Shown in pieces: positions 9,493 through 19,954 of a stretch of DNA of 64,000 bases. The stretch is from Saprospiraceae bacterium (lineage in GTDB: Bacteria; Bacteroidota; Bacteroidia; Chitinophagales; Saprospiraceae), in contig JAHDHQ010000001.1 in NCBI GenBank assembly GCA_020631235.1, positions 113,858 through 177,857 on the forward strand, given 5' to 3'. A program made the position numbers and the translations under genes. The notes under the pieces are model-generated. The model was given only the letters and a program-made list of their open reading frames with translations, was not told the DNA's origin and ran no database searches. Numbering within the stretch: position 1 is the first letter of the stretch; every line of letters begins with the position of its first letter.

Positions 9493-9510
9493 ACCCTATA
9501 CCCTTTTAAA

Positions 9511-9548
9511 AAAAGAGTGCTTTACGGATGTGAGCACTCTTTTTTTAT
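9511..9548. terminator. Intrinsic terminator
   Basis: AGAGTGCT-ttacggatgtg-AGCACTCT with T-tract. Confidence 0.75.
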
Positions 9549-9602
9549 TTATTAGCTCTACCAAATCCAATTTCTTCTTTTCTTTGTTGCTTATTATTTG
9601 CC

Positions 9603-11372
9603 ATGATCAGCCCTATAGAATTCTACACAAAAGAACTAGCGAAATATACTCTTCAAGCAGAAACTATACAAATGCGTTTACGACGATTAAGTATATTTAG
9701 GCTTTTAGTTGTTGCTATTTCAGGTATAGCTATTTACTTTACTTATAGCAACAAACCATTGGTTTTACTTATCATTATTTTAGGCGCTATTGCATTTGCT
9801 AGACTGGTTATAAGTTATGTACGATCAACAAAGCATAAAAATCTAACAAAATCATTAATAGGTCTTAACCAGGAAGAATTACGCATTTCTAAGAGTGAAT
9901 ATGAACATCGACCTGATGGTCGTTTGTATCAAGACCCAAAACATCATTATGCCCATGATATTGATTTATTTGGGAAAGGAAGTTTTTTCCAGTATATGCA
10001 CCGTACCATAACCAAGGAAGGTTCTGATTTATTAGCTTCTTTACTGATGGCTAATGACCCAAAGAAAATAGTTCAGAAACAATCTGCCGTTAAAGAATTA
10101 GCAGAAAAAGCTATCTGGCGTCAGACATTTTATGCTAGGTCTACCCTAGTCGATGTAAACACTCCAGCTATTCAAATTATAGATTGGCTTAAGGAATATA
10201 CCTCCTTCGTACCATCATTTTTCAAATGGTTTAGTAATCTATTTTCCATGGCTTCTTTAATACTTGTAAGTATATATATACTGGGCTATATTCCGGGCTC
10301 TTTCATTGGTTTATGGTTGATTATAGGTTTGTTAATTACAGGTATTTATGTGCAAAAAGTAAATGCATTATCTAATCAATGTGATCAACTAAAATCAACT
10401 TTTAGGCAGTATGGCCAACTCTTAGATCTTATCGAAACTGAATCATTTGACTGTCCCCTACTTCAAGAAAAACAAAACCAGATCCATTCTAATATCTCAA
10501 AAGCTTCCCTCATATTTAAACAATTTTCTAAACATCTGGATGCACTAGACAATCGAAACAATCTACTGATGGCATTAGTTATTAATGGCCTTGCACTTTC
10601 CGATTTAAGACAGTCATTTAAGATCGAAGCCTGGATCAAAAAATATAGTCACAAAGTGGATGATTGGCTGCAGGCAGTAAGCTTCTTTGAAGCATATAAT
10701 TCACTAGGTAATTATTGTTTTAATCATCCACGATTTGTTTTTCCAGAAATAACATCATCACACAAGACCACTAATATCGAGCAATTAGGTCATCCACTCT
10801 TGGACCCTATCAAACGTATTGACAGTGATTTCAGCATTCAAAATCAAGCCTTTTTTATTGTTACAGGCGCAAATATGGCTGGAAAAAGTACTTTTCTAAG
10901 GACTATTTCATTGCATATTGTGATGGCCAATGTTGGTCTTCCTGTTTGTGCACGAAAAAGCACTTATTCACCTGTGAAATTGGTTACCAGCATGCGTACC
11001 ACTGATTCGCTAAATGATGATTCCTCTTATTTTTTCGCTGAATTAAAGCGCTTAAAGTTTATCGTGGATGCCATTTCTTCAGAACCATACTTCATTGTTC
11101 TTGATGAAATATTAAAAGGAACCAATAGTACCGACAAAGCCATAGGCTCAAAAAAGTTTGTTGAAAAACTAGTCGCCTCTGATGCCACCGGAATCATTGC
11201 CACTCACGATTTAAGCCTGTGTGATATAGCTGATAAACTTGAAGATGTAAAAAATTACTATTTCGATGCAAGTATTATTGATGACGAATTACATTTTGAC
11301 TACACACTAAAGAAAGGAATATGCCAAAATATGAATGCCTCCTTTCTACTTAAAAAAATGGAAATAGTATAG
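9603..11372 (+). CDS. Membrane-associated MutS-family ATPase (MutS core without N-terminal mismatch-recognition domain)
   Basis: Walker A GANMAGKSTFLRTI, STYSPVKLVTSMRTTDSLNDDSSYFFAELKRL, Walker B FIVLDEILKGTNS; two pairs of TM-like segments. Confidence 0.85.
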   Translation: MISPIEFYTKELAKYTLQAETIQMRLRRLSIFRLLVVAISGIAIYFTYSNKPLVLLIIILGAIAFARLVISYVRSTKHKNLTKSLIGLNQEELRISKSEYEHRPDGRLYQDPKHHYAHDIDLFGKGSFFQYMHRTITKEGSDLLASLLMANDPKKIVQKQSAVKELAEKAIWRQTFYARSTLVDVNTPAIQIIDWLKEYTSFVPSFFKWFSNLFSMASLILVSIYILGYIPGSFIGLWLIIGLLITGIYVQKVNALSNQCDQLKSTFRQYGQLLDLIETESFDCPLLQEKQNQIHSNISKASLIFKQFSKHLDALDNRNNLLMALVINGLALSDLRQSFKIEAWIKKYSHKVDDWLQAVSFFEAYNSLGNYCFNHPRFVFPEITSSHKTTNIEQLGHPLLDPIKRIDSDFSIQNQAFFIVTGANMAGKSTFLRTISLHIVMANVGLPVCARKSTYSPVKLVTSMRTTDSLNDDSSYFFAELKRLKFIVDAISSEPYFIVLDEILKGTNSTDKAIGSKKFVEKLVASDATGIIATHDLSLCDIADKLEDVKNYYFDASIIDDELHFDYTLKKGICQNMNASFLLKKMEIV

Positions 11373-11385
11373 GCAATAAATAAAA

Positions 11386-11416
11386 AAGAGATCACACAAG
11401 TGCAATCTCTTCTTAA
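11386..11416. terminator. Bidirectional terminator between convergent genes
   Basis: AAAAAAGAGAT...AATCTCTT hairpin between convergent CDS. Confidence 0.6.
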
Positions 11417-11433
11417 TCGAACATTCAATTTAT

Positions 11434-13365
11434 TTAATTTTTTGTAAACTTTTGACTGTGTATCAAACCTGTTTCACGGTTTTCTACTTTAAGGATATAC
11501 AATCCTTCTGAAAAAGTAGACACATCCACTACCCCTTGTTTATTGAGAGACTGGCTAGTCATTAATTTTCCATCACTTGAATAAATGTACAATTGATTAC
11601 CTGCATTTTGATTATCGAGCATATTTACATATATGGATTCCGAAGCTGGATTTGGTGACATACTAAAGATTGGCGCATCAACTTCTTCATCGATATTTAC
11701 GATGGCATTATCTATAATATGAGTAGTGATATTAGTAATTACAGGATCATTAAAATCAAAGAAAATGCCTGCTTGGTTTTCGATGATATCTCCATCTACT
11801 AAATCTTCTACTTGCTCTATGGTGTAATTTACAAAACCATTACTACCCAACTCATTTGTTGTGCTGTCAACTAGGTTAATATCATTAAATGTAAACTTCA
11901 CTAATCGATCTTCTAAAATTTCTACTTCCACATCATGACTTGAAACTCCAGGTCGTAGTGTCGAAAGATCCAAATTTTCAGAAATAACGTCATCGATCAT
12001 GACTGTAAATGCAGTATCCGTTCCTACATTTTGAAACCTAATTTGATAATGTATTGGTGTATTTGATTTAATTCGGTATTCATCAGAACCTGAAAGTGGA
12101 AAGGCTCTCTTATCATTTGGATCATAAGAACCTATTACTTCTTGACATTCGTAAGTTAATCCATATGAATCATTACTACAAGGGTCTGTAGGGTAAATAT
12201 TAACACTATAACATTGTTCTGTGCCTAACTCTATCTCACAATCAGGCAAAACAGTAATTTTAATTTTACCACACTCCCAAACATCTAGATCACCTACATT
12301 AAAATAAAGGGTTTGTCCATCGATCTGATCAGGACTAATGCTACTAGAAACAAACTCTAAGTATTCGTCTAAAGTAACTTCGATGACAGTACCTTCTGTC
12401 GGAATAGTCCCTTCGTTACAATAGTCAACATAAATATTAGAATCAAAACATCTTCTTAACAAACTTGAAGAAATAGCTGCCACAGGACTCAGACAATCCT
12501 CTTTAGGTTGAAGTCCGAAATCTAAATTTATAGTTTCATCGGTCCCTGTAAAAGTCGCTGTTTGTGTACCATTACAGGCTTCCCATAAATCATTAGGTTC
12601 TATTAAATCAATGGTATATTCTCCAGCAGTAGCTAGAAATCTAAATTGTCCATCATCGTCAGAAATCCTAACAAAATCACCATTAGGTCCTGATATTTCA
12701 GCTGTCACAAAAGGTACTCTACCCTCTCCATCATCTTCACAATTTAAGTTAGGATCTTGATAAACCAAAGCTTCACATTGATCTACTTCAAAGGCAGTAC
12801 CACAAATGTCAATCATAAAATCAACAACATGGTCAGTCGAAACAAGATTAGCATAAACTAAACGTTCATCCCCATTATCCATTTGCCCTCCGAGATCATC
12901 TGTAGTCACAGAACCATCAGGACAAATCAATCGAGAAGTAGGAAAATAGGTAATATTAAAATCTGCCCAAATCATATTACTAGGCGCATTAATAATCGGA
13001 AAAGGATTATCACTAATCATATCATAACCGCTATTTGAGTTAGGCCCAGTTCCATACAAATCATCTAAAGTGGTACTCTCATCTGCCTCTATAAAGAGAA
13101 ATACGGCATCTCCAGCTTCAGCATATAAATTATGAAATTCTTGCATCACGCCAGTTTCCATCCAAAGCTCATCAAATGGACTCCAAGCAACTCCAAAAAT
13201 GATAAAAACCGTTTTACCTTGATCGAGATAATCTGCATACAGATTGTGGACTTCGCCATTGATGTCTTCTAAAGAAAAATCAGGAGCCACTAATTGTGCT
13301 TTAGAAACAGAAGTAAATGCTACACTAAATAGCAAAAATAAAATGAAAGTGTAATTGTTTTTCAT
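11434..13365 (-). CDS. Redoxin-like N-terminus plus repeat domain plus T9SS type A sorting domain
   Basis: APDFSLEDINGEVHNLY...VFIIFGVAWSPF; YDPNDKRAFP...YQIRFQNVGTDTAFTV; C-terminal SMSPNPASESIYV...GLYILKV. Confidence 0.8.
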   Translation of the reverse strand: MKNNYTFILFLLFSVAFTSVSKAQLVAPDFSLEDINGEVHNLYADYLDQGKTVFIIFGVAWSPFDELWMETGVMQEFHNLYAEAGDAVFLFIEADESTTLDDLYGTGPNSNSGYDMISDNPFPIINAPSNMIWADFNITYFPTSRLICPDGSVTTDDLGGQMDNGDERLVYANLVSTDHVVDFMIDICGTAFEVDQCEALVYQDPNLNCEDDGEGRVPFVTAEISGPNGDFVRISDDDGQFRFLATAGEYTIDLIEPNDLWEACNGTQTATFTGTDETINLDFGLQPKEDCLSPVAAISSSLLRRCFDSNIYVDYCNEGTIPTEGTVIEVTLDEYLEFVSSSISPDQIDGQTLYFNVGDLDVWECGKIKITVLPDCEIELGTEQCYSVNIYPTDPCSNDSYGLTYECQEVIGSYDPNDKRAFPLSGSDEYRIKSNTPIHYQIRFQNVGTDTAFTVMIDDVISENLDLSTLRPGVSSHDVEVEILEDRLVKFTFNDINLVDSTTNELGSNGFVNYTIEQVEDLVDGDIIENQAGIFFDFNDPVITNITTHIIDNAIVNIDEEVDAPIFSMSPNPASESIYVNMLDNQNAGNQLYIYSSDGKLMTSQSLNKQGVVDVSTFSEGLYILKVENRETGLIHSQKFTKN

Positions 13366-13521
13366 AGTTGTTTATTTGTTCTTATTGATAGTATCCTATT
13401 TAGGTAAAAAACGTTGCGTCAAATTATCATTTAATGCATAATTATTTTGAAACATTGGTAAGATAAGCATTTAACGGTCATGAGACATTAAGATCAAACC
13501 ATTTAACTACTTTTGTATACT

Positions 13522-13974
13522 ATGAATACCATTAAGTCTTTAGCCTTTTTCTTAGTCCTAATTTTTTGTTTTTGTAGCTCCTCTTGCCATAAAAAATCAA
13601 AAGACACATTATCCACATTAAAAGAAGCAAGCGTTATCGATCGATTACAAGGCAAATGGAAGTTGATAGAACTAGACGAGCGAAATGTTTTCCAATTTGG
13701 AGCTACTCTCCTATTTCAAGATACAATGGCAACAGCCTATTCAGGATGCAACACCATGAGTCAAATGATAGCAAAAACCATCAATGATGACCAAAATCTC
13801 AGTTTCGACCTATCTGCATCAAATACCACACTCATAGCCTGCCCTGTAAAGCATATCGAAACTCAATATTTTGATTTATTACAAAAAAACTATCATGTGA
13901 TCATTAAAGGAAATGTAATTGTACTAAGCACGATCACCGGGATAGAAATGCTCTTTACTAAACAAAATAACTGA
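13522..13974 (+). CDS. META-domain (HslJ-like) lipoprotein
   Basis: Lipobox-like CSSSC; GKWKLIELDERNVFQFGATLLFQ...YSGCNTM...ACPVKHIETQYFDLL; ATG at 13522 preferred over listed TTG 13513. Confidence 0.75.
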   Translation: MNTIKSLAFFLVLIFCFCSSSCHKKSKDTLSTLKEASVIDRLQGKWKLIELDERNVFQFGATLLFQDTMATAYSGCNTMSQMIAKTINDDQNLSFDLSASNTTLIACPVKHIETQYFDLLQKNYHVIIKGNVIVLSTITGIEMLFTKQNN

Positions 13975-14036
13975 ATGTATTCAGGCTAGCTGATAACCTT
14001 TTATAATCTATAACACTCAGTTATAAATAATAGATT

Positions 14037-14216
14037 ATGAAAAAATTATTGAGCATAATTTCCCTGGGCTTTTTATTACTTTCTCTTGCATCTTGTGCAA
14101 GCACTAAAAAATCAGGTTGCCCAGCACATATAAGTTTAATCAATATTGATAAAGATCAATATCCCGTAATTAATAATGTTAGGACTACCCATAAAGTGTT
14201 TGTTGTTTCGGAATAA
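14037..14216 (+). CDS. Small lipoprotein (59 aa), not in supplied ORF list
   Basis: Own translation: MKKLLSIISLGFLLLSLASCASTKKSGCPAHISLINIDKDQYPVINNVRTTHKVFVVSE; lipobox LASC. Confidence 0.65.
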   Translation: MKKLLSIISLGFLLLSLASCASTKKSGCPAHISLINIDKDQYPVINNVRTTHKVFVVSE

Positions 14217-14251
14217 ACGTTTAAAGAGTAGTACAATCTTACAAGTTTAGT

Positions 14252-14288
14252 AAAGAGAAGTGAAGTTTTTCATTTCTCTTTTTTTATA
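14252..14288 (+). terminator. Intrinsic terminator
   Basis: AAAGAGAA...TTCTCTTTTTTT. Confidence 0.55.
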
Positions 14289-14345
14289 CATACTTATTAG
14301 AAATAGCCTGAAGATTCATAGCTTAGTTACTTTAAGTAATTGATT

Positions 14346-16061
14346 ATGCATAAACCTACTTTTTTCTGCTTTCTTTTTTTGATTGGATTTGTGGCATGTA
14401 CATCTGAATCTTCTGGAGATTTGGTCATTTTAAATGCCAATGTATACACGGCTATAGATAAACAAGCTCAGACTCACCTTGATTATGGAATTGTCGTGCG
14501 GAATGGACGTATAAGCAACATTGAACCAAACGAAAAAATTAAAGCGTATATAGGAGAAAACACGGAAGTCATCGACGCCAATGGAAACTTTGTTATGCCG
14601 GGTTTTATCGAAGCTCACGGGCATTTTATGGGTATCGGCCAACAACTTATCAATGTGAATCTGATGCAAACAAACAATTGGGAGGAAGTAACCGAATTAG
14701 TTAAAGAAAAAGTAGCAAGCACTCCAAAAGGTTCGTGGATCGTTGGTCGTGGGTGGCATCAAGAAAAATGGAACCAATTACCAGAATCATCGCACGAAGG
14801 ATATCCTATGCACCAATCCATAAGCAAACACACTCAAAATCATCCTGTACTTCTTAAACACGCAAGTGGACATTCTTTATTTGCTAATGAAGCAGCCATG
14901 AAACTAGCATGTATTGAGCTGGAAACACCTGACCCAGTTGGTGGTAAAATCATCCGAACTTCTCAAGGTGAGGCTATTGGTGTATTCGAGGAAAGAGCCA
15001 TGGAGACCATTGAATTAGCCTACGAAACATATAGGAATAGTTTAAGTCCAGATGAGTTAAAGAAAGAATGGTTAAATGTGATGGAGTTGGCTCAAGAAGA
15101 ATGCATACAAAAAGGGATAAGCAGCTTCCAGGATGCAGGTACTGAAATCCAATATTTGGACGATATGGAAGCCTATGTTACTAATGACTCACTGAGATTG
15201 CGCTTATGGGTCATGGGGCGAGATAGCCTACACAAATTACAAAACAACATTGCCAAACATAAAGTGATCGGCCTGGGTGATAACCATTACACCTGTCGAG
15301 CTATCAAGTCTGAAGTAGATGGGGCATTAGGTGCTTTTGGAGCTTGGCTTCTTAAACCATATCATGATAAACCTGATTTTAAAGGTCAAAACACCACAGA
15401 CATAAAAGAAGTAGCTGCTATTGCCGATTTAGCTATACAAAATGACATGCAATTGTGCGTACATGCTATCGGTGACAGAGCAAACCGAGTAGTTTTAGAC
15501 ATCTTTGAAGCTAAAATTGGATCTAGCGATTCCACTAAGCCTAATCCTAGGTGGAGAATCGAACATGCACAGCACTTGGACACTGCAGATATTCCTAGAT
15601 TTAATGCTATGGGGGCCATAGCCTCGATGCAAGGTATTCATTGTACTTCAGACGCACCTTTTGTGGAGAAACGCTTAGGTAATACGCGTGCTAAAAAAGG
15701 TGCCTACGCTTGGCGATCTTTACTAGACGCAGGAGTCTTGATTGCTAATGGAACGGATGCCCCAGTAGAAGATGTAGATCCAATCAAGAATTTTTATGCC
15801 ACCGTTACTCGAAAAAGAGCTGATAATGGTATGACATTCTTCCCTGAACAAGCCATGACTAGAGATGAAGCTTTAAAATCTTATACGATATGGAATGCCT
15901 ATGCCGCTTTCGAGGAAGAGTTAAAAGGGAGCATAGAAGTGGGAAAATTAGCGGATTTTGTGATTTTGTCCAATGATCTATTAAACTGTCCTGATGACAA
16001 AATTCTTTCAACTCAGGTATTATATACGATCATTGATGGAGAAATCATGCATCAGTTATAA
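14346..16061 (+). CDS. Amidohydrolase (YtcJ-like) family lipoprotein
   Basis: NGNFVMPGFIEAHGHFMGIG, GRGWHQEKW, HAIGDRANR, RIEHAQHL, GTDAPVEDVDP; lipobox FVAC; ATG at 14346 preferred. Confidence 0.88.
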   Translation: MHKPTFFCFLFLIGFVACTSESSGDLVILNANVYTAIDKQAQTHLDYGIVVRNGRISNIEPNEKIKAYIGENTEVIDANGNFVMPGFIEAHGHFMGIGQQLINVNLMQTNNWEEVTELVKEKVASTPKGSWIVGRGWHQEKWNQLPESSHEGYPMHQSISKHTQNHPVLLKHASGHSLFANEAAMKLACIELETPDPVGGKIIRTSQGEAIGVFEERAMETIELAYETYRNSLSPDELKKEWLNVMELAQEECIQKGISSFQDAGTEIQYLDDMEAYVTNDSLRLRLWVMGRDSLHKLQNNIAKHKVIGLGDNHYTCRAIKSEVDGALGAFGAWLLKPYHDKPDFKGQNTTDIKEVAAIADLAIQNDMQLCVHAIGDRANRVVLDIFEAKIGSSDSTKPNPRWRIEHAQHLDTADIPRFNAMGAIASMQGIHCTSDAPFVEKRLGNTRAKKGAYAWRSLLDAGVLIANGTDAPVEDVDPIKNFYATVTRKRADNGMTFFPEQAMTRDEALKSYTIWNAYAAFEEELKGSIEVGKLADFVILSNDLLNCPDDKILSTQVLYTIIDGEIMHQL

Positions 16062-16084
16062 AACCACTTTACATATAGCAAAGA

Positions 16085-17044
16085 TCACCGCTTAAAATAT
16101 TCTGCTTTTGTATAAATATTTACAAAGCCCTCATTGGTCTCTGTGTAACTAACTTTAGCTAAATGAAACTGAATGATTTCTACCGATTTATAAATGGGTG
16201 GCAGGAGCACCTCTCCACGATTGGATAGAATACCCCAATGGTTTTTGTATTTAAATGGTACTTTATCCACACTATATTGCTCGTATAATCCGGCGAATGT
16301 CTGATAATTTAGTATCAGTTCATCAAATGGCAGATAAACATTTCTTTTTATTCCATAATAATCAACAGAGTACTTTTCAGCAGTGGTATCTATCGGCGGT
16401 GAGCTTTGTGGATGCAGTCTCACATTATGCAAACCATATTTACTTCCTTTTCTTACCACCAAGTGACTCGCACTGAAAGGTATTATCTCATCTAAAAAGT
16501 AGTCAGTGGTATCCTTACACCGCTCATATTTTTGGCTCTGGGAATCATATGTCGAGGATTCATAAATTAGGGCATATTTATCGTCTTGATAACAAGAAAA
16601 AGTGTCAGGAACAGCATATTTTGGCGGCGGAATACATCCTCCTTCTAGATAAAAAGATGTTTTGTAGGTTCGATTATTCCGATCAATAAGTTTAGTTTTT
16701 CCATCTTTTATCACTTCGGCACAGTGGTGATTAAATGTGCTTGCATGCTCATACATCGGTTTTATATGCCATGCTCCCTTCTTATTTATATAGCCATAAT
16801 GACCATTTAATTTAGCTACGGAAAGACCCCGGCTAAAAAAATAAACAGTATCGAATGCACAAGGGATTTTACTGTTTCCGAACTCATCGACAAAACCCCA
16901 TTTTCCATTAATACCTATGGGATAGAGTTGGCTATCATCTTCGTCTAATTTGGAGATCGACTGCTTAGAAATACAAGAGGAAAATAAAAGTGTAGCCAAT
17001 AGTCCTATGGCAAATTTTCTAACAATAGCTAAGCTTCGCTTCAT
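16085..17044 (-). CDS. WG-repeat containing lipoprotein
   Basis: GINGKWGFVDEFGNSKIPCAFD, LNGHYGYINKKGAWHIKPMYEHA, YKNHWGILSNRGEVLLPPIY; lipobox FSSC. Confidence 0.8.
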   Translation of the reverse strand: MKRSLAIVRKFAIGLLATLLFSSCISKQSISKLDEDDSQLYPIGINGKWGFVDEFGNSKIPCAFDTVYFFSRGLSVAKLNGHYGYINKKGAWHIKPMYEHASTFNHHCAEVIKDGKTKLIDRNNRTYKTSFYLEGGCIPPPKYAVPDTFSCYQDDKYALIYESSTYDSQSQKYERCKDTTDYFLDEIIPFSASHLVVRKGSKYGLHNVRLHPQSSPPIDTTAEKYSVDYYGIKRNVYLPFDELILNYQTFAGLYEQYSVDKVPFKYKNHWGILSNRGEVLLPPIYKSVEIIQFHLAKVSYTETNEGFVNIYTKAEYFKR

Positions 17045-17078
17045 ACAAAGACTAAGGAAAAAACAGAAAAAATAGTTG

Positions 17079-17573
17079 CTAGTCTTCGTTTAATTTAGCT
17101 TCTATGTCCGCTGGAGAATAATTAATGGATTTTAATACCTTACCATCATAATCACGATAGACTAAATACTCATCTCCTTGTTGTTTGATGTATCCATCAG
17201 TATCTTTTTCTTTTTTATAGTGGGCCAATGTCGCTTCGGCCTCAGCAAGAGACTTGCAAGTCTTACTCATATTGGACCGTTGGACTTCGTCAAATAGGGA
17301 TCTAAACTTGTCTGCCAGTCCAAACTCTAAAATGGCGCCAGAAAGCACATATTGGATATCACAAAAAGCATCAGCCACTTCTACTAAATCATGATTATCT
17401 ATGGCTTCTTTGAGTTCCCTAAGCTCTTCTTCAATCAAATTTATCCTCAAAGCGCATCGCTCTTTTGCTGGTATCTGAGGATCATCTAAAACAGGGAGAT
17501 TAAAGGTTTTATGAAACTTTGCCACATCGTTTAATCCTTGTGGCTCTTTATATAAAGGCTTATCCTTATCCAT
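17079..17573 (-). CDS. MazG/PRA-PH-like nucleotide pyrophosphohydrolase family protein
   Basis: EEELRELKEAIDNHDLVEVADAFCDIQYVL (ExxE...ExxD). Confidence 0.8.
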   Translation of the reverse strand: MDKDKPLYKEPQGLNDVAKFHKTFNLPVLDDPQIPAKERCALRINLIEEELRELKEAIDNHDLVEVADAFCDIQYVLSGAILEFGLADKFRSLFDEVQRSNMSKTCKSLAEAEATLAHYKKEKDTDGYIKQQGDEYLVYRDYDGKVLKSINYSPADIEAKLNED

Positions 17574-18990
17574 TCTTTGCTGCGTTTTCTGATTTGATTA
17601 TTTCGTCCATCACTTCTGGTAATTGCTCCCCTCCTATCCCTTTGATCAGGATTTTTTTGTCTTTGTCCAGAATAAATATTTTCGGTGTTGTCCTGATGTC
17701 GTACTTTGTCTTAAAAGATGATTTGTGGTATTGATCCGCGGCATTGATGAAGCCTAGCATATCCTTTTCTTTAACTGCTTCCCAGCAAGTAGGCAATTTA
17801 TCCATGTGCTTAGTGCAAATAGCAAATACCTCTACTCCTTTTGATTTGTACTCTTTTCCAAACTCTACAATGTTAGGCATGACTTTCTTACAATGACCGC
17901 AGTCTGGCGCCCAGAATAATAGTACTAAATATTCGTAATTAATGGAATCCAACGAGACAGGGCTTCCATCTTCTTTATAAACCGTGATATCTTGAGCTAT
18001 GTTACCCATTAAGGTAGGTCTTATTTTATTTGCGTTATCTGCAATTTTTGCCATGTTTTCTTCACTCATCCAAGGCGCTAAACCTTGTATGTAATAATTA
18101 TCGACTAGATGCACAATCACAGCGTCCATCCCTACGACTTTAGATTTTGCGTATTGATTGTACAATGATCCTAAATAGTATTTAAATAAGCTCGATTCTG
18201 TACCCATCATACTAAACAATTTATCGATGGTAGGATTTATGGAATCAGGTAGTTGGATCGTCAGTTTTTCTAAGTAGTATTTAACTCTATCGTCTATAAA
18301 AGGTGAATATAGCGTTACAGAATCTGTAAGATCAATATGATCAAAATAATGTTCTTTATAGTATCTGTATCGTTTCATTTTCCGTTCTTCTTCTGGAACT
18401 TCTGAAAAATCAGGTACTTCTACTTCTTGGTTAGCTTTAAGAAGCATGGTGGTCAAAGTTTCTGGATGATCTGCAATGATGGCTGCTTGCTTTGCTTTAA
18501 CTTCAGTATCTATCGCACGCATTTCGTCCTCATATGTCTTTTTCAATGCTCCATCAGTCCCTTCCATTTTAGCCTTAATTTGTTCGATTACAGGTCGTTT
18601 CGTGGCTAAAAAATCTACGTATTCACTGAATAGTTCATTGTCTGTCGATCCTTTGTAACTTAGGTCTGAAAAGTCTTCTTTAGAACTTAACACTTCGAAT
18701 TCTTGATCTTCTCTTGGCATCAGAAATTGGTAAAAACCATTATCTGGGTGAGTAAGAAAAATATACACTCCTGGATGCAATAAAGAATCACCTTCCATCG
18801 CGAAGTGCCCTGGTGTATCTTGGGCATACAACGTATCGATAACCAGCTGTCGTTCGCCAAAATAGTACCCGACTACAAGCGTATCATTTTGATATTGATC
18901 AAACTTAAATTGGATATTATGCTTGTTCTGACTAGTCCCAACATTGGACAAAACCAAAGCAAAAATGGCTATAAAAAAATATCTACACAT
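17566..18990 (-). CDS. TlpA-like thioredoxin domain protein with N-terminal extension
   Basis: YLVLLFWAPDCGHCKKVMPNIVEFGKEYKSKGVEVFAICT...TPKIFILDKDKKI. Confidence 0.85.
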   Translation of the reverse strand: MCRYFFIAIFALVLSNVGTSQNKHNIQFKFDQYQNDTLVVGYYFGERQLVIDTLYAQDTPGHFAMEGDSLLHPGVYIFLTHPDNGFYQFLMPREDQEFEVLSSKEDFSDLSYKGSTDNELFSEYVDFLATKRPVIEQIKAKMEGTDGALKKTYEDEMRAIDTEVKAKQAAIIADHPETLTTMLLKANQEVEVPDFSEVPEEERKMKRYRYYKEHYFDHIDLTDSVTLYSPFIDDRVKYYLEKLTIQLPDSINPTIDKLFSMMGTESSLFKYYLGSLYNQYAKSKVVGMDAVIVHLVDNYYIQGLAPWMSEENMAKIADNANKIRPTLMGNIAQDITVYKEDGSPVSLDSINYEYLVLLFWAPDCGHCKKVMPNIVEFGKEYKSKGVEVFAICTKHMDKLPTCWEAVKEKDMLGFINAADQYHKSSFKTKYDIRTTPKIFILDKDKKILIKGIGGEQLPEVMDEIIKSENAAKNG

Positions 18991-19003
18991 ACGAAACTTA
19001 CAA

Positions 19004-19954
19004 TTAATGTTTTAAACCTCTTTTATTGGCTAATAAATATAAAACGGCCATCCGCACAGCAACGCCGTTTTCTACTTGTTGTAAAATGATGGAATGATCA
19101 GAGTCCGCAACATCCGAAGTAATTTCTACTCCCCGATTAATAGGTCCTGGATGCATTATAACGATTTCTTTATTTAAACGGTTCAAACGTTCATTATTGA
19201 TACCAAAGTATAAAGCGTATTCTCTTAATGAAGGAATAAACTTAATGTCTTGTCTTTCTAACTGTATTCTTAAAACATTTGCTATATCACACCAAGCTAG
19301 TGCTTTATCGATGTTGTATTCGACTTCGATCCCTAGCTTTTGTATGTTTTTAGGAATCAATGTTGGTGGCCCACAAACTTTTACTTGTGCACCTAGCTTC
19401 TTCAAACAAAAGATGTTACTTAAAGCCACTCTAGAATGCATAATATCACCTACTATCACTATTTTCTTACCTTGCAAATCTCCTACCTTTTCCATCATTG
19501 AAAAAGCATCTAATAAAGCTTGAGTGGGATGCTCATGGGTACCATCTCCTGCGTTAATAATATTAGCGTCAATGTGTTTAGAAAGAAAAAAATGGGCTCC
19601 GGGACTCGGATGTCGCATGACTACCATGTCCACTTTCATGGATAGTATGTTATTTACTGTATCCAGTAAAGTTTCTCCTTTTTTAACTGAGCTACTAGCA
19701 GCTGAAAAATTAATTACATCTGCACTTAATCGCTTTTCTGCTAATTCAAAAGATAATTTAGTCCGAGTAGAATTTTCGAAGAATAGATTAGCAATGGTTA
19801 TATCTCTCAGAGAAGGGACTTTTTTAATCGGACGATTAATGACTTGTTTAAACTCTTTTGTGGTTCGAAAGATTAAGTCTAAATCATCTTTTGTCAGGTA
19901 TTTTATTCCCAGTAAGTGCTTCGTTGATAAAAATCCTTCAGTACTTGGACTCAT
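19004..19954 (-). CDS. pyrB: Aspartate carbamoyltransferase catalytic subunit
   Basis: FFENSTRTKLSFELAEKRL, MRHPSPGAHFFLSKHIDANIINAGDGTHEHPTQALLDAFSM, MHPGPINRGVEI. Confidence 0.96.
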   Translation of the reverse strand: MSPSTEGFLSTKHLLGIKYLTKDDLDLIFRTTKEFKQVINRPIKKVPSLRDITIANLFFENSTRTKLSFELAEKRLSADVINFSAASSSVKKGETLLDTVNNILSMKVDMVVMRHPSPGAHFFLSKHIDANIINAGDGTHEHPTQALLDAFSMMEKVGDLQGKKIVIVGDIMHSRVALSNIFCLKKLGAQVKVCGPPTLIPKNIQKLGIEVEYNIDKALAWCDIANVLRIQLERQDIKFIPSLREYALYFGINNERLNRLNKEIVIMHPGPINRGVEITSDVADSDHSIILQQVENGVAVRMAVLYLLANKRGLKH

